This document shows, in pieces, positions 10,133-19,666 of a DNA stretch of 62,276 bases. The position numbers and the translations under genes are program-made. Within the stretch, counting starts at the first letter, position 1; each line of letters opens with the position of its first letter. Source of the stretch: Akkermansiaceae bacterium UBA5020 (lineage in GTDB: Bacteria > Verrucomicrobiota > Verrucomicrobiia > Verrucomicrobiales > DEV007); contig DGXY01000105.1 in the NCBI GenBank assembly GCA_002396885.1, forward strand, positions 31,107-93,382, given 5' to 3'. The notes below the pieces were generated by a model. That model saw only the letters and a list, made by a program, of their open reading frames with translations. It searched no databases and was not told the DNA's origin.

Positions 10133-11883
10133 AAACCACCCGCGCAATTCTCATCGCCCTGCTCCTCGCATCGCTGGATTCGCTGCATGCGGCCGACTCA
10201 TCCGCACCGAAGCCGAACCTCCTCCTCATTCTCGCGGACGACATGGGCTGGGGGGATCTGCGTTGCCACGGCAATGAAAGGATCGACACACCATCGCTCG
10301 ACAGGCTCCGGAGCCAGAGCGTGGAACTGGAGCATTTCCACGTCAGCCCGGTCTGTTCGCCGACACGGGCCTCGTTGCTGACCGGACGCCACCATTTCCG
10401 GCTCGGCGTCTTGAACACGACCTCGGGTCTCGAGGTCATGCACGGCGATGAGGTGACTCTGGCGGAGGCGCTGAAACCGGCGGGGTATGTGAGCGGCTGT
10501 TTCGGCAAATGGCACAACGGCGCGAACCATCCCACCACCGCGCGAGGCCAGGGCTTTGATGAATTTTTCGGTTTCAACGGGGGGTATTTCTCGAACTACT
10601 TCGATCCCGAACTGGAGCACGATGGGGTCACGAAAATGCGGAAGGGTTTCATCACCGATGTGCTCGCGGACGCGGCGATGCGATTCATGGAAAAACACCG
10701 CTCACAGCCGTTCTTTTGCTATGTGCCCTTCAATGCATGTCACTCGCCCATGCAGGCACCCGATGACTTGTTTGCGAAATACACCAAGGCGGGCTTCGAG
10801 CCGAAGACCGCGGCGGTTTACGCGATGATCGAAAACCTCGACAGCAACGTGGGCCGCTTGCTCGCGAAACTGGACAAGCTGGGGCTCGCGGAGAACACCC
10901 TCGTGTTGTTTTCCACTGACAACGGGCCGAACACGCCGCGTTTCAATGGCGGCATGCGCGGCGGCAAAGGCAGTCTCTTCGAAGGCGGGCAGCGGGTGCC
11001 CTGCTTCATCCGCTGGCCTGGAAAACTCGAGGCAGGCAAGCGTGTGCCACAGATCGCCCAGCACATCGACGTGCTCCCGACCTTGCTCGATCTGGCAGGC
11101 GTGCCTTTGCCACAGACGAAACCGCTTGATGGTTTGAGCCTTGCGCCGCTGCTGCGAGGCGAGTCGGCGGAGTGGCCCGAGCGCGTGTTGTTCGAAGTGA
11201 CCGGGCGTGGCGGGAAGGATGGCGCATCCATCGCAAGGTATCCCGGCACCGCTCGCAGCGAGACTCATCGCTGGTCGCATGACAACAAGCAGGAGATGCT
11301 CTTCGACCTGCGGAGCGATCCTGGCGAAAAGAACAACCTCGCCGCGCAAGAACCGGAGATCGCCGCGAGACTTTCCGAGGCCTACGATGCCTGGTTCGCA
11401 AAGGCGACCGCCGCCACGCAGGGCCAGGTGCAGCGTTTTCCCATCACCCTCGGCGAAGGAACCGAACTGCTCGCCCCTTACGCCACGCTCGAAGGCGGGG
11501 CGAAGTTCTTCGGGATGGGCTGGGACAACGACTGGGCCGTCTTTCCGACGGACAGCGCGGCTGTCGTGTGGCATCTGGAGGTGCCCGAGCCCGGGGACTA
11601 TGAAGTCACCGCGTTGCACACCGCCAGCGAACCGGGCGGAAAGATCCACGCCATCGTGGGTGGGCGAACGGTGGAAACCACCCTCGCCGCCGCGCACGAC
11701 CCGCCGCCGATCCCGCGCCCCGACCTCGTGACGCGCTGGGAGGTGCCGGACAAGGCCTTTGCGCCCTTGCCGCTCGGTATCCTCCCTGTTCCCGCCGGAA
11801 CGCAAGCGTTCAAGGTCACGGCCTCTCCGGGCATTGAGATTCAGTCCGTGCGCGTCAAGCGTGTGAAGAAGACCGGCCAATAG
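10129..11883 (+). CDS. Secreted Cys-type sulfatase with C-terminal beta domain
   Basis: This is a 584-residue exported type I sulfatase. The leader is LIALLLASLDSLHAAD. The metal-binding motif ILADDMGWGD at about 34-43 precedes the formylglycine motif CSPTR at residues 76-80 inside VCSPTRASLLTGR. Later family motifs are GKWHNG, FSTDNGPNTPRFNGGMRGGKG and FIRWPG. The Cys must be converted to formylglycine by a maturase; no active one is evident in the window. After about residue 425 there is an extra beta-rich domain (VVWHLEVPEPGDYEV) that may bind substrate. It would release sulfate from a polysaccharide or oligosaccharide. The start overlaps the preceding stop by four bases. Confidence 0.92.
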   Translation: MKTTRAILIALLLASLDSLHAADSSAPKPNLLLILADDMGWGDLRCHGNERIDTPSLDRLRSQSVELEHFHVSPVCSPTRASLLTGRHHFRLGVLNTTSGLEVMHGDEVTLAEALKPAGYVSGCFGKWHNGANHPTTARGQGFDEFFGFNGGYFSNYFDPELEHDGVTKMRKGFITDVLADAAMRFMEKHRSQPFFCYVPFNACHSPMQAPDDLFAKYTKAGFEPKTAAVYAMIENLDSNVGRLLAKLDKLGLAENTLVLFSTDNGPNTPRFNGGMRGGKGSLFEGGQRVPCFIRWPGKLEAGKRVPQIAQHIDVLPTLLDLAGVPLPQTKPLDGLSLAPLLRGESAEWPERVLFEVTGRGGKDGASIARYPGTARSETHRWSHDNKQEMLFDLRSDPGEKNNLAAQEPEIAARLSEAYDAWFAKATAATQGQVQRFPITLGEGTELLAPYATLEGGAKFFGMGWDNDWAVFPTDSAAVVWHLEVPEPGDYEVTALHTASEPGGKIHAIVGGRTVETTLAAAHDPPPIPRPDLVTRWEVPDKAFAPLPLGILPVPAGTQAFKVTASPGIEIQSVRVKRVKKTGQ

Positions 11884-11885
11884 TC

Positions 11886-14135
11886 ATGAAGACCCCCTTT
11901 CATCTCCTCGCCGCCCTTCTGCTCGCGCCGTTGGCCGCGATGCATGCGGCTGATATCATCACACCGCCCGGCGACCGGAACCTGCCAATCAACCAGATCT
12001 ATCCGCCAGAGGCCTTCTATCACAATGGCAAAGGCGGTCGCGTGTTGGACGTCACCAAGCCGCCTTTCAACGCCAAGGGCGACGGCAAGACCGATGACAC
12101 GCAGGCGCTGTGCGACGCGATGCGGTTCGTCCGCGACCATTACGAAGACCTCGCGGGCGAAGGATATTCTTATTGCGGCTACAAGTTCGACCGGAACTGG
12201 ATCATTTATCTGCCCAACGGCGAGTATTTGGTCAGCAATACTATTAGCCAGGGCTGGCCTGCGCGCGCCTACGATATCAAGAAAGGCTGGGCAAATAGCG
12301 GCCGGGTATCGGTCGCATCGCCTGAGGCGGAAACGCCGGAGCTTGAACTGCGTGGCGAGCGAAACTACGGCATCCGCGTTGTCGGCCAGAGTCGGCAGGG
12401 AACGGTGATCCGGTTGAAGGATCAATGCCCCGGGTTTGAAAAGGGCAAGGAAAACGCCGTGCTCCAGTTCTACCTGCTCAAGAACGGATCGAGCATCAAC
12501 CAGGGGAATTACGCGCAGAACCTCACCATCCAAACCGGCAAGGGGAACCCGGGCGCGGTCGGCATGAAATGGAATGCGTCGGATTGGGGAGGGATCTACA
12601 ATGTAGCGATCCGGTCGGGCGATGGCAGTGGGCGAGCCGGGCTGATGATGGACCGGCGCAATGCGCACGGCTACCAGCACGACATCGTGGTGGATGGATT
12701 CGATGTCGGCGTCGAAATGGCGGCAGGCTCGGTTTCGCACGTTGTCCTGGAATACGCCACGCTAAGCAACCAAAGGGAGGTGGCCGTTCGCGTGAGTAAG
12801 AACGAAACCTTTTGCGGACGTAAACTTCTCATCCGGAATGCGCCCATGGCCTTGAGGGCGGCTGGTTCAGCACATGTGGTGCTGCTCGACTGCGAAGCCC
12901 TTTCAGACAAGAGCCTCGGCCCCGCCATCTCCGTGGAGGGAGGGCACTTGCTCGCGCGGGATATTCGTCTGTCGGGATTTGCTTCCGCCGTGGCCAAAGA
13001 CAAGCAGCCGGTGGTTACCGGCGATTTTATCGGGGAGTATGTCTCGGGTACAGCGGTTTCGGCGTATGCGGATGGACCGACCAAGACCCTGCGACTGCCG
13101 GTCAAAGAAACGCCGGTGATCTTGCCGGAAAGCGACCTGATGAAGTGGGCGAGTGTGGATGATTTCGGCGCAAAGGGCGACGGCCTCACTGATGACACCG
13201 AGGCCGTGCAACGGGCAATGGACTCCGGCAAGCCGGTGGTCTGGTTTCCGAAGGCTTGTTATGTGATCAACGGAACGGTCGCGATCCCGGCCACCGTGAG
13301 AGAAGTCGCTTTTCTGTGGTCGAGTGTTTATCGCACCGATCCTGCCCAACCAACCAACCTGACGGCGCAACAGGCCGGAGAGTTGCTGATCAAGGACGAG
13401 CCTGCAGAGGCGTTCAAGCCGGCGCTCTTTCGGGTGGCACAGAGTTCCGACCAGCCATTGCTGATTCACCAGGGGCATCATGCGGGTAGCGTTTTCCTGG
13501 ATCACGAGGCGCAACGCCCGGTGATCCTCGAAGACATGATCACCTGGTGGATCCATACCCACTACTTCTCACGAAGCCCCGGCATGTTATTCCCGGGCGC
13601 GGCGGCACAAAAGACAAGTCTCCCGCGGCTGTATCGGAACACAAAGCCGGAAGGGGCCCCCAAGGAGGTCTTTGCGAACATGGTGATGGGATTTGCCGGC
13701 GGGGGAGACGATGCCAGCCTGGCAGTCAAGAATGTCCACGCCTGGGTGCGCCAACTCGAAAACTCGTATTATATCGTCGAAGTGGCGTTCAAGCACTCAG
13801 ATGCTTGGATCTTGGGCTACAAGGGTGAAATGGCAACGCCCAGCGGGACATTCTTCCATGCCAGTGACCAATCCCGCCTCGAACTGCTGGGCGGACTTTA
13901 CCACGTCCGCAATGGCCAATCATCACTTCCATTGGCGGTGTCAATGGACTCTGAGGTTGCCCTGAGCCTCAACGCTTTTGGCGGCTCCAAACTCCATGAT
14001 CCCGTTCAATCGGTCATGCTGCGCGACGAACGCGAGGGGCAGGTGACCGAAGTTCCGGAAACCCGGTTCGAACCGCGGCGGGCCATCGCCCCCGGCGAGA
14101 AGATCATTCCCCTGATCACGAACACTCCGAAATGA
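11886..14135 (+). CDS. GH55-like tandem parallel beta-helix protein, secreted
   Basis: This is a 749-residue exported protein with leader LLAALLLAPLAAMHAAD. Two pectate-lyase-superfamily openings are visible, FNAKGDGKTDDTQAL near residue 60 and DDFGAKGDGLTDDTEAVQRA near residue 425, each followed by long beta-helix sequence. Two tandem helices in one chain is the arrangement of glycoside hydrolase family 55 (beta-1,3-glucanases), so a glucan- or glycan-cleaving enzyme is inferred; catalytic residues cannot be assigned here. It begins two bases after the upstream sulfatase stop and is clearly in the same transcription unit. Confidence 0.8.
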   Translation: MKTPFHLLAALLLAPLAAMHAADIITPPGDRNLPINQIYPPEAFYHNGKGGRVLDVTKPPFNAKGDGKTDDTQALCDAMRFVRDHYEDLAGEGYSYCGYKFDRNWIIYLPNGEYLVSNTISQGWPARAYDIKKGWANSGRVSVASPEAETPELELRGERNYGIRVVGQSRQGTVIRLKDQCPGFEKGKENAVLQFYLLKNGSSINQGNYAQNLTIQTGKGNPGAVGMKWNASDWGGIYNVAIRSGDGSGRAGLMMDRRNAHGYQHDIVVDGFDVGVEMAAGSVSHVVLEYATLSNQREVAVRVSKNETFCGRKLLIRNAPMALRAAGSAHVVLLDCEALSDKSLGPAISVEGGHLLARDIRLSGFASAVAKDKQPVVTGDFIGEYVSGTAVSAYADGPTKTLRLPVKETPVILPESDLMKWASVDDFGAKGDGLTDDTEAVQRAMDSGKPVVWFPKACYVINGTVAIPATVREVAFLWSSVYRTDPAQPTNLTAQQAGELLIKDEPAEAFKPALFRVAQSSDQPLLIHQGHHAGSVFLDHEAQRPVILEDMITWWIHTHYFSRSPGMLFPGAAAQKTSLPRLYRNTKPEGAPKEVFANMVMGFAGGGDDASLAVKNVHAWVRQLENSYYIVEVAFKHSDAWILGYKGEMATPSGTFFHASDQSRLELLGGLYHVRNGQSSLPLAVSMDSEVALSLNAFGGSKLHDPVQSVMLRDEREGQVTEVPETRFEPRRAIAPGEKIIPLITNTPK

Positions 14136-14181
14136 AAAGAAATCAAAAACAATCGCGCAAACCGTAAAGGGATCTGCGTTT

Positions 14182-16209
14182 ATGAAACGAACCCTCACCC
14201 TCTTCTGCGCTCTGCTGCTCGCGCCGCTTACCGCGATGCACGCCGCCGAGCTGAGGCTGCCCTCGATCTTCTCCGATCACATGGTCCTGCAAAGCGGGAA
14301 AGCCGTCCCCGTGTGGGGCTGGGCGGATCCGGCGGAGGAGGTGGCGGTGGAGTTTGCGGGCCAGAGCCAGAGCACGACGACGAACGCGGATGGCAAATGG
14401 AGGGTGAAACTCGATGCCCTCGAAGCCAGCGCCGAGTCCCGTGAGCTGGTCGTGAAATCGCTGACCCGGAACCGCAGCCTGAAGGTCGCCGATGTGCTCG
14501 TGGGCGAGGTGTGGGCGGGCGGCGGGCAGTCCAACATGGAGTTCGACCTGAAGGCGATCACGAGTGCGGCCGCCGAGATCGAGGCCTCGGCGAACCCGAC
14601 GCTGCGACAGTTTCATGTGCTGAAAAACCCTTCCGCCGATGCTCCGGCGGACGATGTGCCGGGCCACTGGACCGTGGCACGTCCGGGCACGACGGAGGAT
14701 TTCATCGCGGCGGGCTACTACTTCGCCAAAAGCATCCAGCGTGAGCTGAAGACGCCTGTTGGCCTCATCAAGGTCTGCTGGGGAGGCTCGAAGGTGGAGC
14801 CGTGGATCAGTCCGGCCTCGCTCGCCAGCGTGCCCGCGCTGGCGGCAGGTGCCAAGAACATGGATGCGATGAGCGAGCGCAACAAAAGCGCCTTCCGCGA
14901 GTGGTTGAGGCAAACGCAACGCGAAGACCGCGCCTCGGGCGAGGTGTCGCGATTCCTCAACGGACCCGTTTCGACCGACGACGGCTGGGTGGCGGTGAAG
15001 GACAGCGGGCCGGTGTCCGATCCTTCCTTGCCCCACTACGGCGCCTTCTGGTTTCGCAAGGAGGTCTCCTTGAGCGCACGACAGACCGGCGCGGTGCAGG
15101 TCTTGCAGTTCGGTCCCACGGCGCAGTTTGATCAGGTGTATTGGAACGGCACCCTCATCGGCGAACGTTCGGTGGACAACTTCACCGGCCTCATCAGCGT
15201 GCGTCATTACCTGATTCCGCCCGCGCTGTTGAAGGAGGGCGTGAACCAGCTCGCCGTGCGCCTCTTTGCTCCGGCCGAGCCGCCGGGATTCAGTTGGTTC
15301 CCCAGCGTGGGCACCACGAAGATGCTCGGTGGCTGGATGGCAAAGGCGGAGTATGCGCTGCCTCCGCTCGATGCCGACGGGAAGAAAGCCGTTCCACCAC
15401 TCACCGGCCAGCACGTGCTGCCCGGCAGGCTCTTCAACGGCATGGTGCATCCCATTCTGCCCTATGCCATTCGCGGCGTGCTCTGGTATCAGGGCGAATC
15501 CAACACGGGCAACGCCAGCCTCTACCGCACCGCGTTTCCTTTGCTCATCCAAGACTGGCGGCAGCACTGGGAGCAGGGCGATTTCCCCTTCTACTTCTGC
15601 CAGCTCGCCAACTACCGCGCGAAGACAACCCAGCCCGGCGAGAGCGTGTGGGCGGAGCTCCGTGAGGCGCAGGCGAAGACCCTCTCCGCGCCCCACACCG
15701 GCATGGCCGTGCTCATCGACACCGGCGAATCCGAGGACATCCATCCGCAAAGCAAGCAGGTGGCCGGTGAACGCCTTGCCCGGATCGCGCTCGCGAACAC
15801 CTATGGCCGCGAGGTCGTGTTCTCCGGTCCGCTTTACACGTCGATGAAGATCGAGGGCAGCGCCATCCGGCTGGGCTTTGACCACCTCGGTGGCGGACTC
15901 GTCGCCAGGGAAGTGCCCGCGACTTATGACGTGATGCGCAAGGCAGGCAAAACCGCGCCGCTCGTTCGCAACAGCCCGCAGAGTCCGCTCGAAGGCTTCG
16001 CCATCTGCGGTGCCGACCAGCAATGGGTCTGGGCCGAAGCGAAGGTCGAGGGCGACACCGTGCTCGTCTCGTCAAGCCAGGTGACCGCGCCCATCGCCGT
16101 GCGTTATGCTTGGGCGGACAATCCGACCTGCAATCTCTACAACCAGGCCGGCCTGCCCGCCTCGCCCTTTCGCACCGATGATTGGCCTGCGCCTGCGGTG
16201 AAGAATTGA
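14182..16209 (+). CDS. Sialate O-acetylesterase-like protein with inserted jelly-roll domain
   Basis: This is a 675-residue exported esterase with leader CALLLAPLTAMHAAE. It is a paralogue of the gene at 3221, with the same N-terminal beta domain (FSDHMVLQSGKAVPVWGWAD), the nucleophile in GGGQSNMEF, the second block VLWYQGESN, the Asp-His pair in DIHPQSK and the ending GLPASPFRTDDWPA. It differs by an insert of roughly 150 residues (about 255-400; AFWFRKEVSLSARQTG, YWNGTLIGE) that looks like the sugar-binding jelly roll of GH2 enzymes. This split architecture is known in SASA proteins. Deacetylation of glycans is the expected role. Confidence 0.9.
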   Translation: MKRTLTLFCALLLAPLTAMHAAELRLPSIFSDHMVLQSGKAVPVWGWADPAEEVAVEFAGQSQSTTTNADGKWRVKLDALEASAESRELVVKSLTRNRSLKVADVLVGEVWAGGGQSNMEFDLKAITSAAAEIEASANPTLRQFHVLKNPSADAPADDVPGHWTVARPGTTEDFIAAGYYFAKSIQRELKTPVGLIKVCWGGSKVEPWISPASLASVPALAAGAKNMDAMSERNKSAFREWLRQTQREDRASGEVSRFLNGPVSTDDGWVAVKDSGPVSDPSLPHYGAFWFRKEVSLSARQTGAVQVLQFGPTAQFDQVYWNGTLIGERSVDNFTGLISVRHYLIPPALLKEGVNQLAVRLFAPAEPPGFSWFPSVGTTKMLGGWMAKAEYALPPLDADGKKAVPPLTGQHVLPGRLFNGMVHPILPYAIRGVLWYQGESNTGNASLYRTAFPLLIQDWRQHWEQGDFPFYFCQLANYRAKTTQPGESVWAELREAQAKTLSAPHTGMAVLIDTGESEDIHPQSKQVAGERLARIALANTYGREVVFSGPLYTSMKIEGSAIRLGFDHLGGGLVAREVPATYDVMRKAGKTAPLVRNSPQSPLEGFAICGADQQWVWAEAKVEGDTVLVSSSQVTAPIAVRYAWADNPTCNLYNQAGLPASPFRTDDWPAPAVKN

Positions 16210-16326
16210 GGCGCGAAAGGACTTGGAATCGCTGTCCTAGACCGCTGTGGACTCAAACACCAGTTTGGCCGAAATGCGGCTTTGCCCCTCGCGTTTCGAG
16301 AGCTTCCAGTGATCAACTCAGACGCA

Positions 16327-17850
16327 ATGCAACACAGACTCACTCTCCTCCTCACCGTCCTACTGCTCGCGACGTCGGCCGCGCCGGTTGATGCTGATAC
16401 AAAACCAACAAATCCCAATGTCCTCCTCATCCTCGTCGATGACATGGGTTGGGGCGATCCGCAGTGTTTCAATGCGCAGTCGAAGATTGCGACACCACAC
16501 ATCGACAAGCTGGCGGAGGAGGGCATGAAGTTCACGAATGCTCATGCGGGGGCGTCCATTTGTGTGCCAAGCCGGTATAGCCTGCTCACGGGGCGGATGC
16601 CGTATCGCAATTGGAAGACGACAGGCGTAAAGGGCGTGAGGAAGCAGATCAAGAATGGCCGCGAGCTGATTCATTTCCCGCAGCCGCAGCTCCACGCAGA
16701 GCCGGGTCGATGGAATCTTGCCACACTGATGAAGCGCCAGGGTTATGCGACGGCTTGCGTGGGCAAATGGCATCAAGGCATGTCTTCCAAGGCCGAGGCG
16801 GATGGCACGCTGAAGATGTCGCCCCTGGACTTTGGCTTCGATTACTACTTCGGCTTCGATGCGCCGGAACAGGGGCCGTATGCCTGGATCGAAAACCGGC
16901 TCTTCGTCGTCCCACCGACGGAGACGATGGCGGATCATCCGGGTGAGGGTGTGACGAATCCCGAGACGCAAGGCTTGCACTGGCGCAAAGGCCCGGCGGC
17001 TCCGGGATGGGAGTTCGAGGGCTATCTTTCCACGATTGGAGACAAGGCGGATGCTTGGCTCGAAAAACAAACCCAGAACAACGCCCCTTTCTTCCTCTAC
17101 TACGCCATCCCCGCGCCTCATGCGCCGTGGGCGACAGCGAGCGAGTTCAAGGGAAAGAGTGCTGCAGGTCAATACGGCGACTATGTGATGAACGTGGACG
17201 CCATGATCGGCCGGGTGATGGCGACTTTGGAGAAGCTGAAGCTGAACGACAACACACTCATCGTCTTTTCCAGTGACAATGGCCCGGTCTGGTACGCGCA
17301 GGACATCGAGAAGTTCGGCCACCGCTCCGCCGGTCCGTGGAATGGGATGAAAGGCGCGCTCACCGATGCTGGACATCGCATGCCTTTCATCGCGAGTTGG
17401 CCGGGCAAAATCGAGGCAGGGAGCTCGTGCGGTGAGTTAATATGTTTCACGGACATGATGGCAACGATGGCCTCGCTGCTCGGCGAAAAACTCCCCAACG
17501 ATGCCGGTGAGGACAGCTTCGACATCTCACCCCTGCTGCGCGGCGAGAAGCCCGCGCAACCGATCCGTAGCAGCATGGTGCATGTGAACTACGGCTCCTA
17601 CACGCTTGCCATCCGCGATGGCGATTGGAAGCTCATCCTGCCATCAGGAGTCTATGCGGTGCAGGACGGCACCGTCACCCCGGACCGCATCGTCGAGACC
17701 CAAGGCAAAGGCCCCAACAGCCAGTTCCAACTCTATAACCTCCGCGCCGATCCCAGCGAGGCCACGAATGTCTTTACCCAAGAGCCCGACAAAGCGAGAG
17801 AACTCTTCATCGCCCTCAAGGCGGACATCGCCCTCGGACGCAGCCGATGA
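16327..17850 (+). CDS. Secreted Cys-type sulfatase
   Basis: This is a 507-residue exported type I sulfatase. The leader is LLLTVLLLATSAAPVDAD. ILVDDMGWGDPQ provides metal ligands, and the formylglycine motif CVPSR lies at residues 79-83, followed by YSLLTGR. GKWHQG, SSDNGPVWY and FIASWPGK are further family motifs. It shares only the fold-level motifs with the sulfatase at 10129, so the two probably belong to different subfamilies and attack different sulfate positions or linkages. The ATG at 16327 was chosen because the fifteen residues before it are not leader-like. Formylglycine maturation must come from elsewhere in the genome. Confidence 0.92.
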   Translation: MQHRLTLLLTVLLLATSAAPVDADTKPTNPNVLLILVDDMGWGDPQCFNAQSKIATPHIDKLAEEGMKFTNAHAGASICVPSRYSLLTGRMPYRNWKTTGVKGVRKQIKNGRELIHFPQPQLHAEPGRWNLATLMKRQGYATACVGKWHQGMSSKAEADGTLKMSPLDFGFDYYFGFDAPEQGPYAWIENRLFVVPPTETMADHPGEGVTNPETQGLHWRKGPAAPGWEFEGYLSTIGDKADAWLEKQTQNNAPFFLYYAIPAPHAPWATASEFKGKSAAGQYGDYVMNVDAMIGRVMATLEKLKLNDNTLIVFSSDNGPVWYAQDIEKFGHRSAGPWNGMKGALTDAGHRMPFIASWPGKIEAGSSCGELICFTDMMATMASLLGEKLPNDAGEDSFDISPLLRGEKPAQPIRSSMVHVNYGSYTLAIRDGDWKLILPSGVYAVQDGTVTPDRIVETQGKGPNSQFQLYNLRADPSEATNVFTQEPDKARELFIALKADIALGRSR

Positions 17851-17877
17851 TCGAGAAAATCCTCGCTCGCTAAAACG

Positions 17878-18942
17878 ATGAAACCCATCCCCGCACTCTT
17901 CACCGTTCTGCTGCTAGCTCCGCTCGCGTCTCCGCATACCGTTGATGCTTCTGACATCACCATCACCGACCGGGCCGTCGTCTTCCGGCACACGGGCACC
18001 GATCCCGAAGATCCGGCGAACACCTCGGGCTACAACTTCGGGCCGAGTGTCACCCTGCTGCCGGATGGACGGGTCATGGCCGCGTGGTTTTCCGCCCCGT
18101 CCGAGGGCGCGGAGTCGCAGCGCCTCATGCAGGCCTTCTCATCGGATCAAGGCCGCACCTGGGGCGGGGCGACGGTGCTGCAGGATTTCGAAGGCGCGGC
18201 GGACTTTGATCCGGCCTTGTTCGTCGCTGGGAAAGACACCTTCCTCTTTTTCTCCGCGATTCATCCGAAACTCGACGTTTTCTTCCGCCGCAGCAGCGAC
18301 TCCGCGAAGACCTGGTCCGATCCGGTGAAAGTGGGTCAAGTCAATCACACGACCCGGTCCAATGGGATCCGCCTTTCCACCGGCGAGCTGCTCGTGCCGC
18401 TCCACCTGCGCGGGACGAAGAATGGAGGGGTCCTGAAATCGCGCGATGGCGGCAAGGCCTGGGAGCGTTTCGGTGCGGTCGCGAATCCGGAAGGACAGGG
18501 CGGCGAGCCGACCATCGCGGAGACGAAGTCGGGCGCGATCCACATGATCCTGCGCACCAAGGATGGGCAGCTCTGGCGCGCCATCAGTCGTGACCGGGGT
18601 GAAAGCTGGAGCGCGGCGGAGAAGACCGGCCTCGCCTCCACCTCGTGCGCCTCGCATCTGCTGGGCACGCGCGATGGCAGACTCGTCCTCACCTACAACC
18701 CCGGCCCCGATCCGCTGCGGTTCCCGCTCTTCATTCGCACCTCGCGCGACGAGGGAATCACCTGGAGTGAGTCCACGCTGCTAGCCGACCGTCCCGAGAA
18801 GGTGGGCGGCTGGTCGATCTGCTATCCCGCGCTCACCGAACTGCCCGACGGCATCCTCGTCGCGATCTGGGCGCAAAAGAAAGATTGGACCGGCGGGCTC
18901 TACAGCGACATTCATTCGGCGCGGGTCACCCTGAGGGACTGA
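17878..18942 (+). CDS. Sialidase-like BNR-repeat protein, secreted
   Basis: This is a 354-residue exported six-bladed propeller protein. The leader FTVLLLAPLASPHTVDASD carries the shared core. Five Asp-box repeats are visible: SSDQGRTWGG, SSDSAKTWSD, SRDGGKAWER, SRDRGESWSA and SRDEGITWSE. This is the pattern of BNR_2 exo-alpha-sialidase-like proteins. It may be a true sialidase or a related glycan hydrolase; the arginine triad cannot be placed with certainty. It closes the long plus-strand run of secreted enzymes and ends 40 bases before the convergent toxin gene. Confidence 0.85.
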   Translation: MKPIPALFTVLLLAPLASPHTVDASDITITDRAVVFRHTGTDPEDPANTSGYNFGPSVTLLPDGRVMAAWFSAPSEGAESQRLMQAFSSDQGRTWGGATVLQDFEGAADFDPALFVAGKDTFLFFSAIHPKLDVFFRRSSDSAKTWSDPVKVGQVNHTTRSNGIRLSTGELLVPLHLRGTKNGGVLKSRDGGKAWERFGAVANPEGQGGEPTIAETKSGAIHMILRTKDGQLWRAISRDRGESWSAAEKTGLASTSCASHLLGTRDGRLVLTYNPGPDPLRFPLFIRTSRDEGITWSESTLLADRPEKVGGWSICYPALTELPDGILVAIWAQKKDWTGGLYSDIHSARVTLRD

Positions 18943-18982
18943 GCGGCCGAATCCTCGGGCTGTGGGGGTAGAAAGGGAGGGG

Positions 18983-19414
18983 TTAGGGTCCTACTAACAA
19001 ACCCACCGCTTGTGCCAGTGAGCCCTGTCGGCCGTCAAAGGTCCAGAATTCCTTCGCGCCCGCGTCGAGTGAGGCTGCGACTTGCAGGATGTCGTAGGCG
19101 CGATGTCCGCCGCTTTCCGTGTTCGCGGCGGAGAGGGATTCCGCGATGAGGAAAATTCGGTTCGTGTCGCAGGGAAGTTGGACGACGCGCCCGGCGGCCT
19201 TATCCGTTTCATAGGCCGAAATTTGGGTCCGAAGTGAAGCAGGCGTGATTTTTCCACGAAAAACAAGCAGCCTCAGGGCGTTTGAAAACTCGAAATCATT
19301 CACGGTTGTCACATGAATGGGAAGGGCACGGGAGGAGACCAGTTCCTTTGCTGCGGGTGTATTCACATCCCGACCATAAAGCGAGATGAGAAAGCTCGTG
19401 TCCGCGAAGATCAT
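18983..19414 (-). CDS. vapC: PIN-domain ribonuclease toxin, VapC-like
   Basis: This is a 143-residue PIN-domain protein. The first acidic residue is in MIFADTSFLISLYGRD (Asp5), with others in NDFEFSNALR, YDILQVAAS and FWTFDGRQ, which is the four-acid pattern of VapC toxins. The family cleaves RNA, commonly tRNA or rRNA, when not neutralised by its antitoxin. It follows the small upstream gene by twelve bases on the same strand, the standard antitoxin-then-toxin order. It lies as a two-gene island between the polysaccharide cluster and the DUF1552 gene, which would fit acquisition by transfer. Confidence 0.85.
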   Translation of the reverse strand: MIFADTSFLISLYGRDVNTPAAKELVSSRALPIHVTTVNDFEFSNALRLLVFRGKITPASLRTQISAYETDKAAGRVVQLPCDTNRIFLIAESLSAANTESGGHRAYDILQVAASLDAGAKEFWTFDGRQGSLAQAVGLLVGP

Positions 19415-19426
19415 CCCGGAGCCGAC

Positions 19427-19666
19427 TCAAAAACGGCTGCCCATTTCTTCGTAAAGATCCTCAAGATCCTCCTTGGACAGAACCGGCTCACCAGTGACCT
19501 CGCGTTGAAACGCCGCGCTTTTGTTCCAGTCCACAGTCGATCCGATGACTGAGGGTGACGAGGAACGCTTGGCATCCGGCTTCACCATGACTTCTTCTCC
19601 GGCCTCCAACCATGCGAGGATCGTGGGCAGCCGCGTCGTCAGGTCGCTGGCGTTGGCAGTTTTCAT
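19427..19666 (-). CDS. Phd/VapB-like antitoxin
   Basis: This is a 79-residue protein, MKTANASDLTTRLPTILAWL at the N-terminus, matching the N-terminal fold and length of Phd/YefM-type antitoxins. The C-terminal half (PVLSKEDLEDLYEEMGSRF) is acidic and helical, as expected for the part that wraps the toxin. The start at 19666 gives a normal antitoxin length; the longer in-frame extension reads through the family A repeat and was rejected. The gene stops twelve bases before the PIN toxin. The antitoxin probably represses its own operon, and an inverted repeat straddles its start codon. Confidence 0.78.
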   Translation of the reverse strand: MKTANASDLTTRLPTILAWLEAGEEVMVKPDAKRSSSPSVIGSTVDWNKSAAFQREVTGEPVLSKEDLEDLYEEMGSRF

